52,954 bases of DNA from Bacteroidota bacterium. GTDB taxonomy: Bacteria; Bacteroidota; Bacteroidia; Chitinophagales; Chitinophagaceae. Each line of letters begins with the position of its first letter. The stretch's first letter is position 1. The translations under genes were made by a program, and so were the position numbers. The DNA is taken from positions 1 to 52,954 of the forward strand of contig JAPLEI010000073.1 of the NCBI GenBank assembly GCA_026391195.1. The letters run 5' to 3'. The notes beneath the pieces were generated by a model, which was not told the DNA's origin, did no database searches, and worked only from the letters and a program-made list of their open reading frames with translations. Below, one piece after another: positions 1 to 8,721 of this stretch.

Positions 1-444
1 CATGAGTGGATTGGTAGGGGTTTCAATCCAGATCAGTCGGGTTTTTGGAGTAATTACGGCTTCAATATTGGTAATGTCTGCAGTGTCTACATATTTAAAA
101 ACAATCCCAAATTTGGCAAATACTTTCGTAAACAGTCGATAGGTGCCACCGTACATATCATGGGGGGCGATTACTTCATCGCCGGGGCTAAGTAATTTGA
201 TAACTGCATCGGTTGCGGCAACACCACTGGAAAAAGCCAAACCAAATTTTCCAAATTCAATGGCAGCCAAGGCTGTTTCTAGAGCTTGTCGGGTGGGGTT
301 TTGACTGCGGGCATATTCAAATCCCTTGTTTACTCCCGGGGCTTCCTGCACATAGGTAGAGGTTTGAAAGATGGGCGTCATAATGGCACCGGTAGAGGGG
401 TCGGGTGTTGCTCCGGCATGTATATAGGTGGTAGCTGTTTTCAT
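1..444 (-). CDS. Cystathionine gamma-synthase / beta-lyase family PLP enzyme (C-terminus cut off by window)
   Basis: The first 148 residues of a Cys/Met-metabolism PLP enzyme (fold type I) are present; the gene runs off the left edge. The N-terminus reads MKTATTYIHAGATPDPSTGA, then TPIFQTSTYVQ and a GFEYARSQNPTRQALE segment typical of the MetB/MetC/MGL family. SSGVAATDAV is the phosphate-binding region, followed by DEVIAPHDMYGGTYRLF and a TPTNPLM end. The PLP lysine lies outside the window. Family members make or cleave cystathionine or release methanethiol from methionine; the visible part does not separate these. The start at 444 is the only ATG that keeps the conserved N-terminus. Confidence 0.9.
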   Translation of the reverse strand, partial: MKTATTYIHAGATPDPSTGAIMTPIFQTSTYVQEAPGVNKGFEYARSQNPTRQALETALAAIEFGKFGLAFSSGVAATDAVIKLLSPGDEVIAPHDMYGGTYRLFTKVFAKFGIVFKYVDTADITNIEAVITPKTRLIWIETPTNPLM

Positions 445-498
445 AAAGCAGATTTATGCAAAGATGGGTTATTATAATAAGAATCGGTTAACGCCTAA

Positions 499-1092
499 TT
501 AAACTGCAGATAATTCCTGCATTCTAGTTTGGGCAAATTCTTTCAGTTCAGGAAAGAAATCAGCATATATTTTTTGTAATAGCAGGTATTCGCTTTCAAA
601 AAGTCGGAAAGCCGGAAGGGCATCTTCTAAAAACTTGGCGCGCCTGGCAATTCCTTGAAAACTTTTTTCAATCGAATGGATATGCTGATAATTTGCTAGC
701 CAGTTATGTTGTATCATATAAGGCAATATCTTCTTGAATGTTTCGGGTAAGAGGGCAGATTGCGACTCGAGATGAACATATACTGATTGGGAAAACACTT
801 CCCATCCTTCCGATGGAATTTCTGCTGTATCCAGGCTGAGAAAATGATCAAATACAATATCGATGAATGGTCCGGCATATCCACCGGAGGCGGGCTTTAG
901 TAATTGTTTGGCTTCTCGGGTTGATGGGTGGCTGTCGGTAAATGTATCAATCGCCCGGTGAAGCTGGATGCCTTTTTGAATGTTTACAGGAAAAGTATAT
1001 TGATTTCGGCCTTTTACAAAATCACTGATCATATTGCCTGTAAGAATATCGGGCTGCTGAAAAGATAAAACGGCATGGGCAAGATAATTCAT
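499..1092 (-). CDS. acpH: Acyl carrier protein phosphodiesterase (AcpH / DUF479 family)
   Basis: The 197 aa product matches the ACP phosphodiesterase family in length (about 190-200 aa) and layout. It opens with MNYLAHAVLS, has a conserved GNMISDFVKG segment, then GIQLHRAIDTFTDSHP, whose His and Asp residues fit the HD-like metal site, and PASGGYAGPFIDIVFDHFL. Characterised members remove the 4'-phosphopantetheine arm from holo-ACP in the cytoplasm. The gene is the last in the minus-strand sugar cluster, 7 bases behind the polysaccharide deacetylase, and is probably co-transcribed with it, although no functional link to glycan synthesis is obvious. Family assignment is firm; activity is inferred. 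Confidence 0.85.
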   Translation of the reverse strand: MNYLAHAVLSFQQPDILTGNMISDFVKGRNQYTFPVNIQKGIQLHRAIDTFTDSHPSTREAKQLLKPASGGYAGPFIDIVFDHFLSLDTAEIPSEGWEVFSQSVYVHLESQSALLPETFKKILPYMIQHNWLANYQHIHSIEKSFQGIARRAKFLEDALPAFRLFESEYLLLQKIYADFFPELKEFAQTRMQELSAV

Positions 1093-1099
1093 GGTTCAT

Positions 1100-1897
1100 T
1101 TACTTACGGGCACTTTCTGTAGTGCCTGCTTTTTCGAGTACAAAATCTCGCATGGTGATAAATGATCCTTCGGGTTGCAAATCAGCTATCAGTCTAAATA
1201 ATCTTTCCAGTAAAGCTTCTCCTTGAATGCGATGTGTATAGGTAGGCAATCCATAACTACTAAGATCAATAAACTCCCAGGGGTGAAAATACAAACAGCA
1301 GTATCCGTCTTTTTGCAGGGTTTGCAATGCCAACTTTTTATAAAAGGAATAGGGGAAGTTTTTAAAACTTAACCAGAATAGGGGGATTCGTAGGTTAGGA
1401 CTAACCGATGCGGGTACCCGAATGATTCCTGCCTGGGTTGTAAGGGTTCGGGGAGCACTTAGGTGATTGTATTTTCCCGGTATCCACGTAGGGTGAATGG
1501 AAGAGTCGTATTTGTATCCGGCGTTAGCCACCCATTGCATATCTACTGCTTTCATTCGCGGCATCCGCAATCCGGTAACTGGCTGTTGAATGATAGATTC
1601 CAGTGCCAGCTTTGATGTGGTTAGATGTTCGGGTTCGAACCAGGAATGATAATAGGTGTGAGAAGCTACTTCGTGTTGCGTTGCATATGCCCGAATGCTT
1701 TCGGGGTATTGTTGCGCAAAATGTGCCGTTGTAAAGAGGGTGGTTTGTAAGGTGGCATTTTGTAATAGGGGGGCGATTGCATCCAGTCCCTTCTTTCCTG
1801 CTTCCAGTTGTTCGGTAGCAGTTAAGGAAGTACCAAATTCCAGGGGCATGTCAAACTCTTCCACATCAAAACTCAGCAGCACGTACCGGTTTTTCAT
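1100..1897 (-). CDS. Polysaccharide deacetylase family protein (NodB-like)
   Basis: This 265 aa protein shows the NodB-fold motifs in order: SFDVEEFDMP (catalytic Asp plus metal Asp region), ASHTYYHSW (His-x4-His-like metal motif), a GLRMPRMK segment, YDSSIHPTW, and CCLYFHPWEFID near the C-terminus, which resembles the HPWE motif of the capsule/exopolysaccharide-associated subgroup. Such enzymes remove N- or O-acetyl groups from glycans. There is no signal peptide, so a lipid-linked intermediate on the cytoplasmic side is a possible substrate. Its ATG overlaps the stop of the upstream GT2 gene (ATGA), pointing to translational coupling. Confidence 0.85.
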   Translation of the reverse strand: MKNRYVLLSFDVEEFDMPLEFGTSLTATEQLEAGKKGLDAIAPLLQNATLQTTLFTTAHFAQQYPESIRAYATQHEVASHTYYHSWFEPEHLTTSKLALESIIQQPVTGLRMPRMKAVDMQWVANAGYKYDSSIHPTWIPGKYNHLSAPRTLTTQAGIIRVPASVSPNLRIPLFWLSFKNFPYSFYKKLALQTLQKDGYCCLYFHPWEFIDLSSYGLPTYTHRIQGEALLERLFRLIADLQPEGSFITMRDFVLEKAGTTESARK

Positions 1898-2835
1898 ACC
1901 AGGTTGGTTTCTTTTACAATGTAATGTGGGCGATTCTTTCCCTGCATATAAATCTTACCAATATAAAGCCCAACAATACCCAATATCATCAGTTGCAGTC
2001 CACCAAAAAAAGCAATGGTAGCAATCAACGATCCCCATCCTGAAACCGAATGGCCAAAAGTATAGGCGTAAATGATATAGGGGATATAAATAACCGAGCA
2101 GAGTGAAAAGAACAGGCCTAAATAAGCAGCAATATAGAGGGGTTTGGTGCTAAAGGAAGTGATGCCCTGCAATGCAAACCGGAACATTTTTTTTATTGAA
2201 TACTTCGTGGCACCACTTTGCCGAAGCCGGGAAGTATATTCGATTCCAATTTGGGTAAAGCCCATCCATTTAATTAGTCCCCTTAAAAAAAGATCTGTTT
2301 CTTGAAAACTGCGAAATACTTCCACTGTTTTTTTATCCATCAACCTAAAGTCTGCAGTGCCGGGTTCAATATCAATATCCGATAAATTATTAATTACATC
2401 ATAGAAAATACGGGAAGTTCTTTTCTTCCATAGGCTGGTTTCCTTGTGATCGTTCCGAATGGTATATACAATATCATTTCCCGCTTCCCATTGCTGAATT
2501 AATTCGGGAATGAGGGAGGGGGGATGTTGCAAATCTCCATCCATCATAATTACCGCATCGGAGGTGGTTCGGTCTAAACCTGCTTTCAGGGCATTTTGGT
2601 GACCAAAGCTTTTGGTAAGGGATATATAGTAAATGTGTGAATGCAGTTTAGCCTGTTCTTTGATGTATTCCAGGGTGCCATCGGTACTGCTGTCTTCTAC
2701 AAAAATGAAAGTGTATTCATAAGGCAATGCCGAACATACTTCTTCTAATTCGCTGATAAGCAACGGAAGGTTTCCTCGTTCATTACAAACAGGAATAATG
2801 ATTGATATTGACTTTCGGGGGGTGCCGGGTAGCAT
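1894..2835 (-). CDS. Family 2 glycosyltransferase, DPM1/ArnC-like with two C-terminal membrane helices
   Basis: The 313 aa product starts with SISIIIPVCNERGNLPLLI, the usual GT-A opening, and has EDSSTDGT and the donor-site DGDLQHP motif at about residues 90-105. The last 80 residues hold two long hydrophobic segments (around 235-255 and 265-295), the arrangement of polyprenyl-phosphate sugar transferases such as ArnC, DPM1 and GtrB. The likely role is transfer of a sugar from a nucleotide donor to undecaprenyl phosphate at the inner membrane. It sits between the epimerase and the deacetylase in the minus-strand cluster. The sugar cannot be read from the sequence. Confidence 0.88.
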   Translation of the reverse strand: MLPGTPRKSISIIIPVCNERGNLPLLISELEEVCSALPYEYTFIFVEDSSTDGTLEYIKEQAKLHSHIYYISLTKSFGHQNALKAGLDRTTSDAVIMMDGDLQHPPSLIPELIQQWEAGNDIVYTIRNDHKETSLWKKRTSRIFYDVINNLSDIDIEPGTADFRLMDKKTVEVFRSFQETDLFLRGLIKWMGFTQIGIEYTSRLRQSGATKYSIKKMFRFALQGITSFSTKPLYIAAYLGLFFSLCSVIYIPYIIYAYTFGHSVSGWGSLIATIAFFGGLQLMILGIVGLYIGKIYMQGKNRPHYIVKETNLV

Positions 2836-2869
2836 AGCTGTAAAGGTAAAACTTAATTTCTAAGTGCCC

Positions 2870-3733
2870 TTAGCTATTCGAATTTGCAGATGGGTGGTGA
2901 TGCAGCAACCGCCTCAGGCCTTCTTCCATAGATGTGCTGGGTTGCCATTGAAGTACTTGTTTTGCCAACTGAATATCGGCCACTGTATTCATAATTTCAT
3001 TTGCCCGCTGGATGTTCTCACTGTATACCGGGTATTCGGTATTTTGTATTTTTTGTATTAGGCTGATAATTTCTTCCACACTGTAGCTAATACCAGACCC
3101 TATATTAAACAGATAAAATTCTCGAAGGGGGATGCAGGCTATGAGGGCATTTATAAAGTCATTAATATAGAGGTAATCTCTTTTGGGCAGTAAATCCTTC
3201 ACCCGAAACTCGTTTTGATGCAGTGCTTGCTCAATTAACATAGGAATAAGAAAGCTTGCATGCTGTTCTTCTCCGTAAATATTAAATGGCCGTAGGATGG
3301 TTACGGGCACTTGAAAACAATCGTGGTAAAATTTGCAGTAATCTTCTGCTGTTTTTTTGCTGAATGCATAGGGGTTTGGCGTAAATAATGGAGCTGTTTC
3401 CGGAATAGGCAGTGCGGAGGGATTTCCATATAAATACGAGCTGATATAAATCATGGCCGCCCCATGTTTTCTGCAATACTCTAATGCCTGAAGCGTGCCC
3501 AAAGTATTGGTTTCTATAAAAACACCCGGGTTATTCCAGCTATCGGGAACAAAAGTTTTTGATGCGAGATGAATTACCACATCATTAGGTTGCAGTGATT
3601 GCCAGGTGGCTGCATGGGTAATTTCTCCCTGCTGGTGGGTAAGTGCCGTAATAGTATAGTTTTCCGCTGGAAGTTGTTGGCAAAGTTTTTTTCCAATAAA
3701 TCCATTGGCTCCCGTTATCAGCAATTTATGCAT
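2870..3733 (-). CDS. NAD-dependent epimerase/dehydratase (extended SDR)
   Basis: A 287 aa extended short-chain dehydrogenase. The Rossmann motif GANGFIGKKL is at the N-terminus, YISSYLYG carries the catalytic Ser region, and YAFSKKTAE supplies the YxxxK catalytic pair. PFNIYGEEQ follows as in nucleotide-sugar epimerases. It should epimerise, reduce or dehydrate a nucleotide-linked sugar. Its start overlaps the end of the nucleotidyltransferase gene by 8 bases, so the two are probably translated together and may act in succession on the same activated sugar. Confidence 0.87.
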   Translation of the reverse strand: MHKLLITGANGFIGKKLCQQLPAENYTITALTHQQGEITHAATWQSLQPNDVVIHLASKTFVPDSWNNPGVFIETNTLGTLQALEYCRKHGAAMIYISSYLYGNPSALPIPETAPLFTPNPYAFSKKTAEDYCKFYHDCFQVPVTILRPFNIYGEEQHASFLIPMLIEQALHQNEFRVKDLLPKRDYLYINDFINALIACIPLREFYLFNIGSGISYSVEEIISLIQKIQNTEYPVYSENIQRANEIMNTVADIQLAKQVLQWQPSTSMEEGLRRLLHHHPSANSNS

Positions 3734-4436
3734 ATAATATTTTATCCTTCAGCTGATCAAATTTTTCAATGGCTTCGAGGTAGTCATCCGGCCGGCCAAT
3801 ATCAAGCCAAAGTCCTGCATATTTCTCTACTCGCACCGGCAGTTGTTCTTTCAGTAATTGTAACATCAGCTGATCGAATCCATAAGGAACGTTTGCGGGT
3901 ATTTTATCAGCGGCTTGCCGGCTTACCATATATATGCCCATACTCACTTCATAGGTGCTTACCGGTTTTTCGCGAAACCCGGTTAACATTCCGTTTTCTG
4001 TGTCCAATACACCGTAATCAATTTTCTCTACCCGCTCGTGTGAGCAGATGGAAAATGCGGCTCCATGAGATACATGGTCATTAAAAAAATTGCCAAAAGG
4101 CAGATCGGTTAAAATATCTCCGTTCATCACCAGCACATGTTCTGGTAAAGAATGGATCAATTTCAATGGCCCCATGGTACCCAGTGGCTCATCTTCTAAT
4201 GAATAGTTGATGGGGATATTCCATTTACTGCCGTCTCCAAAGAATGCCTTAATCAATTCGGCCTGGTGATTTACCGCAAGGGTAATCTGCTCAAATCCCT
4301 GTAAGGCTAGTTGGCGGATAATAACTTCTAATATCGGGTATTCTCCTACCGGCATAAGCGGCTTGGGTAGCACAACGGTATAGGGTCTGAGTCGTTTCCC
4401 TTTTCCGCCGGAAAGAATTACCGCCTGTTTTTTCAT
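3726..4436 (-). CDS. Sugar-1-phosphate nucleotidyltransferase
   Basis: The 236 aa protein has the NTP_transferase signature at its start: AVILSGGKGKRLRPYT followed by LPKPLMPVGEYPILE. VMNGDILTDL provides the metal-binding Asp, and FREKPVSTYEVSMGIYMV and WLDIGRPDDYLEA are typical of the alpha-D-glucose-1-phosphate / D-glycero-D-manno-heptose / MurNAc-1-P group. There is no C-terminal left-handed beta-helix, so this is the short form. It makes an NDP-sugar from NTP and a sugar 1-phosphate. The specific sugar is not determined. It is followed without a gap by the epimerase. Confidence 0.87.
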   Translation of the reverse strand: MKKQAVILSGGKGKRLRPYTVVLPKPLMPVGEYPILEVIIRQLALQGFEQITLAVNHQAELIKAFFGDGSKWNIPINYSLEDEPLGTMGPLKLIHSLPEHVLVMNGDILTDLPFGNFFNDHVSHGAAFSICSHERVEKIDYGVLDTENGMLTGFREKPVSTYEVSMGIYMVSRQAADKIPANVPYGFDQLMLQLLKEQLPVRVEKYAGLWLDIGRPDDYLEAIEKFDQLKDKILYA

Positions 4437-4472
4437 GCCGAATTTTTATACAATGTTACTATAAACCCACCA

Positions 4473-5468
4473 TCAGATGGCGTAATTATCAATTTTATAG
4501 CGGGATAAGTTCTTTGGGTTGCTGAACCATTCAATTGTTTTCATCAATCCCTTCTTAAATCCTTCCTCCCCTCCATATTCAGGCTCCCAACCCATTCGCT
4601 GTTTGGCTTTTTCATAGCTGGCGAATAGTCTTTCCACCTCGCTTTTTTCGGGACGAATCCGATTGTTATCAGTAGTAAATGTTACAGTCGCCCCCATCAG
4701 CGAAGCAATTAATTCGGCTGTTTTTCCAATACTGATTTCAAAGCCACTACCCAGATTGGTAACGGTTCCAATTATTTCTTTCGACTCCAATGCTTTTATA
4801 AATCCAGCAGCAGTATCTGTTACATAAGAGAAGTCACGGGTAGGCGTGGTGGCACCTAATTGAATTTCTTTTTTACCGGCAGCAATTTGAGAAATAAGGG
4901 TAGGGATAACAGCCCGGGCAGACTGTCGGGGCCCATACGTGTTAAATGGGCGCAGCACCGCTACGGGTGTTTCAAAAGAAGTATAAAACGAAAGCGCAAT
5001 CTGATCGGCTCCTATTTTGCTGGCCGAGTAGGGAGATTGACCCTGAAGCGGATGTTCTTCAGTTATAGGAACAAATTGAGCAGTGCCATACACTTCACTG
5101 GTGGAGGTATGCACTACTTTTCCAACGCCCAATTCGCGGGCTGCCTGCACAATGTTTAGGGTTCCCTTAATGTTGGTATCTACATAGGTGTCGGGGGAAT
5201 GGTATGAGTAGGGAATGCCAATCAGTGCAGCAAGGTGCAATACTGCATCACACCCCTGCATGGCTTTCTTTACTCCATAAGGATCCCGAATATCCCCAGC
5301 AAACACTTCAAACTTTCCCGCAACATCTTCTCCGCATTCGTCTAGCCAACCCCAGGAGTTAAAGGAATTATACAAAACAAATGCCCGCACATCATACCCC
5401 TTGCGCACCAATGTTTCTGTGAGATGGGAGCCGATAAATCCATCCGCTCCGGTTACGAGTATCTTCAT
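4473..5468 (-). CDS. NAD-dependent sugar-nucleotide dehydratase, LegB-like
   Basis: This 331 aa extended SDR starts MKILVTGADGFIGSHL, has HTSTSEVYGTA (catalytic Thr/Ser) and SPYSASKIGADQ (YxxxK). The segment VLYNSFNSWGWLDE shortly after the Rossmann motif and the PFNTYGPRQSARAVIPT stretch recall LegB, the UDP-GlcNAc 4,6-dehydratase of legionaminic acid synthesis, and close homologues in other amino-sugar pathways. No other legionaminate genes (LegC, LegG, LegI, LegF) are visible in this window, so a different deoxy- or aminosugar may be made. It lies 4 bases after the GT87-like gene and 36 bases before the nucleotidyltransferase gene. Confidence 0.8.
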   Translation of the reverse strand: MKILVTGADGFIGSHLTETLVRKGYDVRAFVLYNSFNSWGWLDECGEDVAGKFEVFAGDIRDPYGVKKAMQGCDAVLHLAALIGIPYSYHSPDTYVDTNIKGTLNIVQAARELGVGKVVHTSTSEVYGTAQFVPITEEHPLQGQSPYSASKIGADQIALSFYTSFETPVAVLRPFNTYGPRQSARAVIPTLISQIAAGKKEIQLGATTPTRDFSYVTDTAAGFIKALESKEIIGTVTNLGSGFEISIGKTAELIASLMGATVTFTTDNNRIRPEKSEVERLFASYEKAKQRMGWEPEYGGEEGFKKGLMKTIEWFSNPKNLSRYKIDNYAI

Positions 5469-5472
5469 AATT

Positions 5473-6687
5473 TTATTTTGTTATAGTGCCAATTGCTCTG
5501 TTATCACGGATACGATACGCTTCTACTAAAATTATCACCCAAATTACACAACAAGGCAGGGCTTTTAAAGAATATGCCTGTATAAAATTAGTTCTAATAT
5601 AAGCAGGAATCAGGTCGGTAGGGGATAAAATAGTAAATAAAAATAATCCAATTAACAATATTCGGTAGACGCTTTTCCAAGGAATTGGTTTTCTTGCCAA
5701 CCATACAGCTGCCCCGGTAACGGCTAGCACAAAGCTGGGACTTTCAGATGCGGAACTAAACACTACTACGGTAATCAGTAATAGCGACAGGTACGAAAGT
5801 TGAAATTCAGACAACTGCCACCGATTCGTTTTTACAAATGGCAATAACAATGCAATGCCTGCCACAGCCACCAATTTCATTTCGGGGAAATTATACCAGC
5901 CAAAAATTCTTCTTATCATGCCCATAGCCGAAATATCTTGCATGCCAGCATAGGTTGAATTGAAAACGTTTTGTTCGTTTCTCTTGGCAATTTGCTGAAA
6001 CCATTCTCCATAGGCTTGTACGATGTAATGATAGCTAGAATATAGCATCGGCAAGCATACCATTAGTAACATCCATCCTATATAAGTGAATGCAAATTGT
6101 TTTTTGTTCTTAGAGAAAAAGAAAAACAACAATCCTACTACTCCATATACTTTGCTAAGGGTACCCGCTGCAATAAATAAGGTTGCCAGCCAGTCTTTTC
6201 CTTCGAGTGTAAAAACAAATGACAAGATAATAAAGGCAGTTAGCAGCGTATTAAATTGAACATTATGCGTTGCCGTCATCATTTCTATGCAGCTGATCCA
6301 CAAAACGATTGTTTTTTGTTGTGAGAGGAGGGGTAGTTTTTGGATGGCAAAGAATAATACGATTGCACCGGCCATTGCCCATAAAAAGCAACCAATATAT
6401 ACTGGCAGTAAGGCAAATGGGGCGATGATTAGTGAAAAAGCAGGACCATAGTTATTGAATGATTCATATTCTAAGGGGTAAAGTTGAAATAGGTTTTTTT
6501 GTTCGAAAACATGCCAAAAAACGCCCCGGTATATCAAAAAATTATCGATAGAACCCAGCCCCCTCGACATTTCTAATAAAACTGCCACGGCTGCCAATAA
6601 AAACCAAATACCATATACCAAGGGCACTTTTCTGCCTCCGGGCAGGGTGAAAGTTTTGTAAAGCCATTGGAAATAGTTTTTGTTCAT
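5473..6687 (-). CDS. Polytopic membrane glycosyltransferase (GT87 / DUF2029-like)
   Basis: A 404 aa protein with about ten hydrophobic segments; acidic residues in the first loop after GYxxY-like YRGVFWHVFEQ and the FNNYGPAFSLIIAPFALLP stretch resemble DUF2029/GT87 polyprenyl-phosphate mannosyltransferases. These use lipid-linked sugars on the periplasmic side. I start it at the ATG at 6687; a longer frame opens with TTG at 6717, but a TAACTTGG -7-like element covers that position. It lies directly before the LegB-like gene (4 bases). Family assignment is by topology and partial motifs, not by a decisive catalytic signature. Confidence 0.7.
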   Translation of the reverse strand: MNKNYFQWLYKTFTLPGGRKVPLVYGIWFLLAAVAVLLEMSRGLGSIDNFLIYRGVFWHVFEQKNLFQLYPLEYESFNNYGPAFSLIIAPFALLPVYIGCFLWAMAGAIVLFFAIQKLPLLSQQKTIVLWISCIEMMTATHNVQFNTLLTAFIILSFVFTLEGKDWLATLFIAAGTLSKVYGVVGLLFFFFSKNKKQFAFTYIGWMLLMVCLPMLYSSYHYIVQAYGEWFQQIAKRNEQNVFNSTYAGMQDISAMGMIRRIFGWYNFPEMKLVAVAGIALLLPFVKTNRWQLSEFQLSYLSLLLITVVVFSSASESPSFVLAVTGAAVWLARKPIPWKSVYRILLIGLFLFTILSPTDLIPAYIRTNFIQAYSLKALPCCVIWVIILVEAYRIRDNRAIGTITK

Positions 6688-6741
6688 GGTTTTTAATCTA
6701 AAGGGTTTTACTGCCAAGTTACTATGGCAAACTGGAATTGT

Positions 6742-7506
6742 TTAGTTAGATTTTTTAAAGAAAATCATGATAGAAACACCCGCCGGAAAACGCAGACCCG
6801 CTTTTAACCAGTAATAATCCAGGTGAAAGATACCCGATAGAAGGCGGTTAATCCAACCATGGATGCCTAATACCTCATGGTCTGACCGTGCCGGTGGCTG
6901 CTCTTTTTTTCCTCGCAAGGCATGCAAGCATTTTACCAGTAAGCGAAAAGCTGCTATGGGTAAAAATAAAAAAGAATTATAGTAAGTGGCATATATCACC
7001 TGCCCTTTCATCGGCTCAAACAATTGTTGCAGCTGGGTAACCGTATATCTTCTAAAGTGATGATTGATCTCGTCGTGCGGCCCCCACAAAAACTGATAAG
7101 CGGGAACGGTTATGGCAATATGTCCCCCGGGTTTGCACACCCGCCAGAGTTCTTCCACTGCTTTCTGATGATCTTCTACATGCTCAATTACATCAAATGC
7201 AGTTACCAAATCGTATTGGTTATCATTAAATGGTAACTCGAGTATCGACCCCTGTATGATGGGTGTTTGTAAAAACCCCTGGGTAAACCGGCAACATTCT
7301 TCATCATATTCAACACTCATTACTTCTCCAAATTCCATTAGCATATCTGAAGTAGTACCTGTTGCAGCCCCTACATTCAATGAATGAATTTGCCTCGGGC
7401 GATTGAGCAGTGTGTTGATTCTTTCCGCCAATATTTTTCTTCTCACCAAAAACCACCAATGTTCCCTTTCCAAGTGGTAATAGTCTTTAAAATAGGCCTG
7501 ATCCAT
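6742..7506 (-). CDS. Class I SAM-dependent methyltransferase
   Basis: The 254 aa product begins MDQAYFKDYYHLEREHWWF, a common start of methyltransferases in glycan clusters. Motif I is LNVGAATGTTSDML, motif II is YDLVTAFDVIEHVED, and CKPGGHIAITVPAY is the post-motif region. The C-terminal 80 residues contain a hydrophobic stretch that could bind the membrane. The frame stays open up to 7635, but the extra 43 residues do not look like the family and the ATG at 7506 gives the expected N-terminus. It is the first gene of the minus-strand sugar cluster and probably O-methylates a sugar or lipid-linked glycan. Confidence 0.82.
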   Translation of the reverse strand: MDQAYFKDYYHLEREHWWFLVRRKILAERINTLLNRPRQIHSLNVGAATGTTSDMLMEFGEVMSVEYDEECCRFTQGFLQTPIIQGSILELPFNDNQYDLVTAFDVIEHVEDHQKAVEELWRVCKPGGHIAITVPAYQFLWGPHDEINHHFRRYTVTQLQQLFEPMKGQVIYATYYNSFLFLPIAAFRLLVKCLHALRGKKEQPPARSDHEVLGIHGWINRLLSGIFHLDYYWLKAGLRFPAGVSIMIFFKKSN

Positions 7507-7644
7507 AGTGTGGGGGGTGGATGCATATCCGGTTTTTCCTGTTTTGCCGGACCAGTATGCAAAACTACTGAAATTTACCCGCCTCTTGTTGTTGAAATCA
7601 CGCAGTATTTGATGGTAGGCATGTGATAAACCCAATTAAAAAAT

Positions 7645-7652
7645 TACCTTTG
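7645..7652 (+). promoter_or_regulatory. Bacteroidota -7 element (TACCTTTG) before the deoxyhypusine synthase-like gene
   Basis: TACCTTTG matches the Bacteroidota TANNTTTG consensus exactly and ends 17 bases before the ATG at 7670. I do not find a good -33 TTTG at the usual spacing. Confidence 0.5.
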
Positions 7653-7669
7653 CGCCTCAACTGATATAT

Positions 7670-8644
7670 ATGACAAAAGGTCCTATTTCACAATTCATTG
7701 AACACCAATACCGACACTTTAATGCTGCCGCCCTGGTGGATGCAGCCAAAGGCTATGAAACCCATTTGCTCGAGGGAGGTAAAATGCTGGTGAGTCTGGC
7801 CGGTGCCATGAGTACTGCCGAATTAGGCATCAGCTTAGCCGAAATGATTCGCCAAGATAAAGTAGCCATCATCAGCTGCACCGGTGCCAACCTCGAAGAA
7901 GATATCATGAATCTGGTAGCCCACAGTCATTACAAGCGCGTACCCAATTATCGCGATCTGAGTCCGCAGGAAGAGTGGGATTTACTCGAGAATCACTATA
8001 ACCGGGTTACCGATACCTGTATACCCGAAGAAGAGGCTTTTCGTCGTTTGCAGAAACACATTTATCATGTTTGGAAAGATGCAGAAGACAAAGGAACCCG
8101 GTATTTCCCCCATGAATTTATGTATCAGATGTTGTTGAGTGGGGTGTTGGAACAATACTACGAGATTGACCCCAAAAACAGCTGGATGCTGGCAGCTGCC
8201 GAAAAGAACCTACCCATTGTGGTTCCGGGTTGGGAAGATAGTACCATGGGCAACATTTTTGCTTCTTATATAATTAAAGGGGAACTGAAGGCTTCCACCA
8301 TGAAGAGGGGTATAGAATATATGGTTTGGCTGGCTGATTGGTATCGCAATAATAGTACGGGGAAAGGGGTTGGATTTTTCCAGATAGGGGGAGGAATTGC
8401 CGGCGATTTTCCCATTTGCGTAGTACCTATGATGTACCAAGACCTTTCTTGGCATGATGTTCCTTTTTGGAGTTATTTCTGTCAGATCAGCGATTCTACC
8501 ACTTCGTATGGTTCTTATTCCGGTGCGGTTCCCAATGAAAAAATCACCTGGGGCAAATTAGATATCCATACGCCTAAATTTATTGTTGAAAGTGATGCTA
8601 CCATTGTAGTACCGCTGATTTTTGCTTACTTGCTGGGGCATTAA
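7670..8644 (+). CDS. Deoxyhypusine synthase-like protein
   Basis: The 324 aa protein belongs to the deoxyhypusine synthase family. It has MLVSLAGAMSTAELG, ISCTGANLEED and VVPGWEDSTMGN (NAD and spermidine site regions), FQIGGGIAGDFP, and ITWGKLDIHTPKF, in which Lys296 is the equivalent of the catalytic lysine of eukaryotic enzymes. In eukaryotes and archaea the enzyme moves an aminobutyl group from spermidine to eIF5A; bacteria lack eIF5A, and some bacterial homologues make homospermidine or act on agmatine-type substrates. The catalytic apparatus looks intact, so it is probably a polyamine enzyme. The gene stands alone, divergent from the sugar cluster, and ends at a bidirectional terminator. 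Confidence 0.87.
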   Translation: MTKGPISQFIEHQYRHFNAAALVDAAKGYETHLLEGGKMLVSLAGAMSTAELGISLAEMIRQDKVAIISCTGANLEEDIMNLVAHSHYKRVPNYRDLSPQEEWDLLENHYNRVTDTCIPEEEAFRRLQKHIYHVWKDAEDKGTRYFPHEFMYQMLLSGVLEQYYEIDPKNSWMLAAAEKNLPIVVPGWEDSTMGNIFASYIIKGELKASTMKRGIEYMVWLADWYRNNSTGKGVGFFQIGGGIAGDFPICVVPMMYQDLSWHDVPFWSYFCQISDSTTSYGSYSGAVPNEKITWGKLDIHTPKFIVESDATIVVPLIFAYLLGH

Positions 8645-8671
8645 TAACGGGCATCCCAAACCCATACGCAT

Positions 8672-8705
8672 AAAAAAGCCGCATTTTTTCGAATGCGGCT
8701 TTTTT
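8672..8705. terminator. Bidirectional rho-independent terminator
   Basis: A 14-bp stem (AAAAAAGCCGCATT with AATGCGGCTTTTTT) around a short TTTTCG loop lies between the convergent deoxyhypusine synthase-like and M28 peptidase genes. It gives a T-run on either strand and can stop transcription in both directions. Confidence 0.9.
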
Positions 8706-8721
8706 ATTCAAATCAACAGAA

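Noticed and set aside
3599..4084. 161-codon open frame opposite the epimerase and nucleotidyltransferase genes
   Set aside because: It is antisense to two motif-supported enzymes and its translation shows no protein-like pattern.
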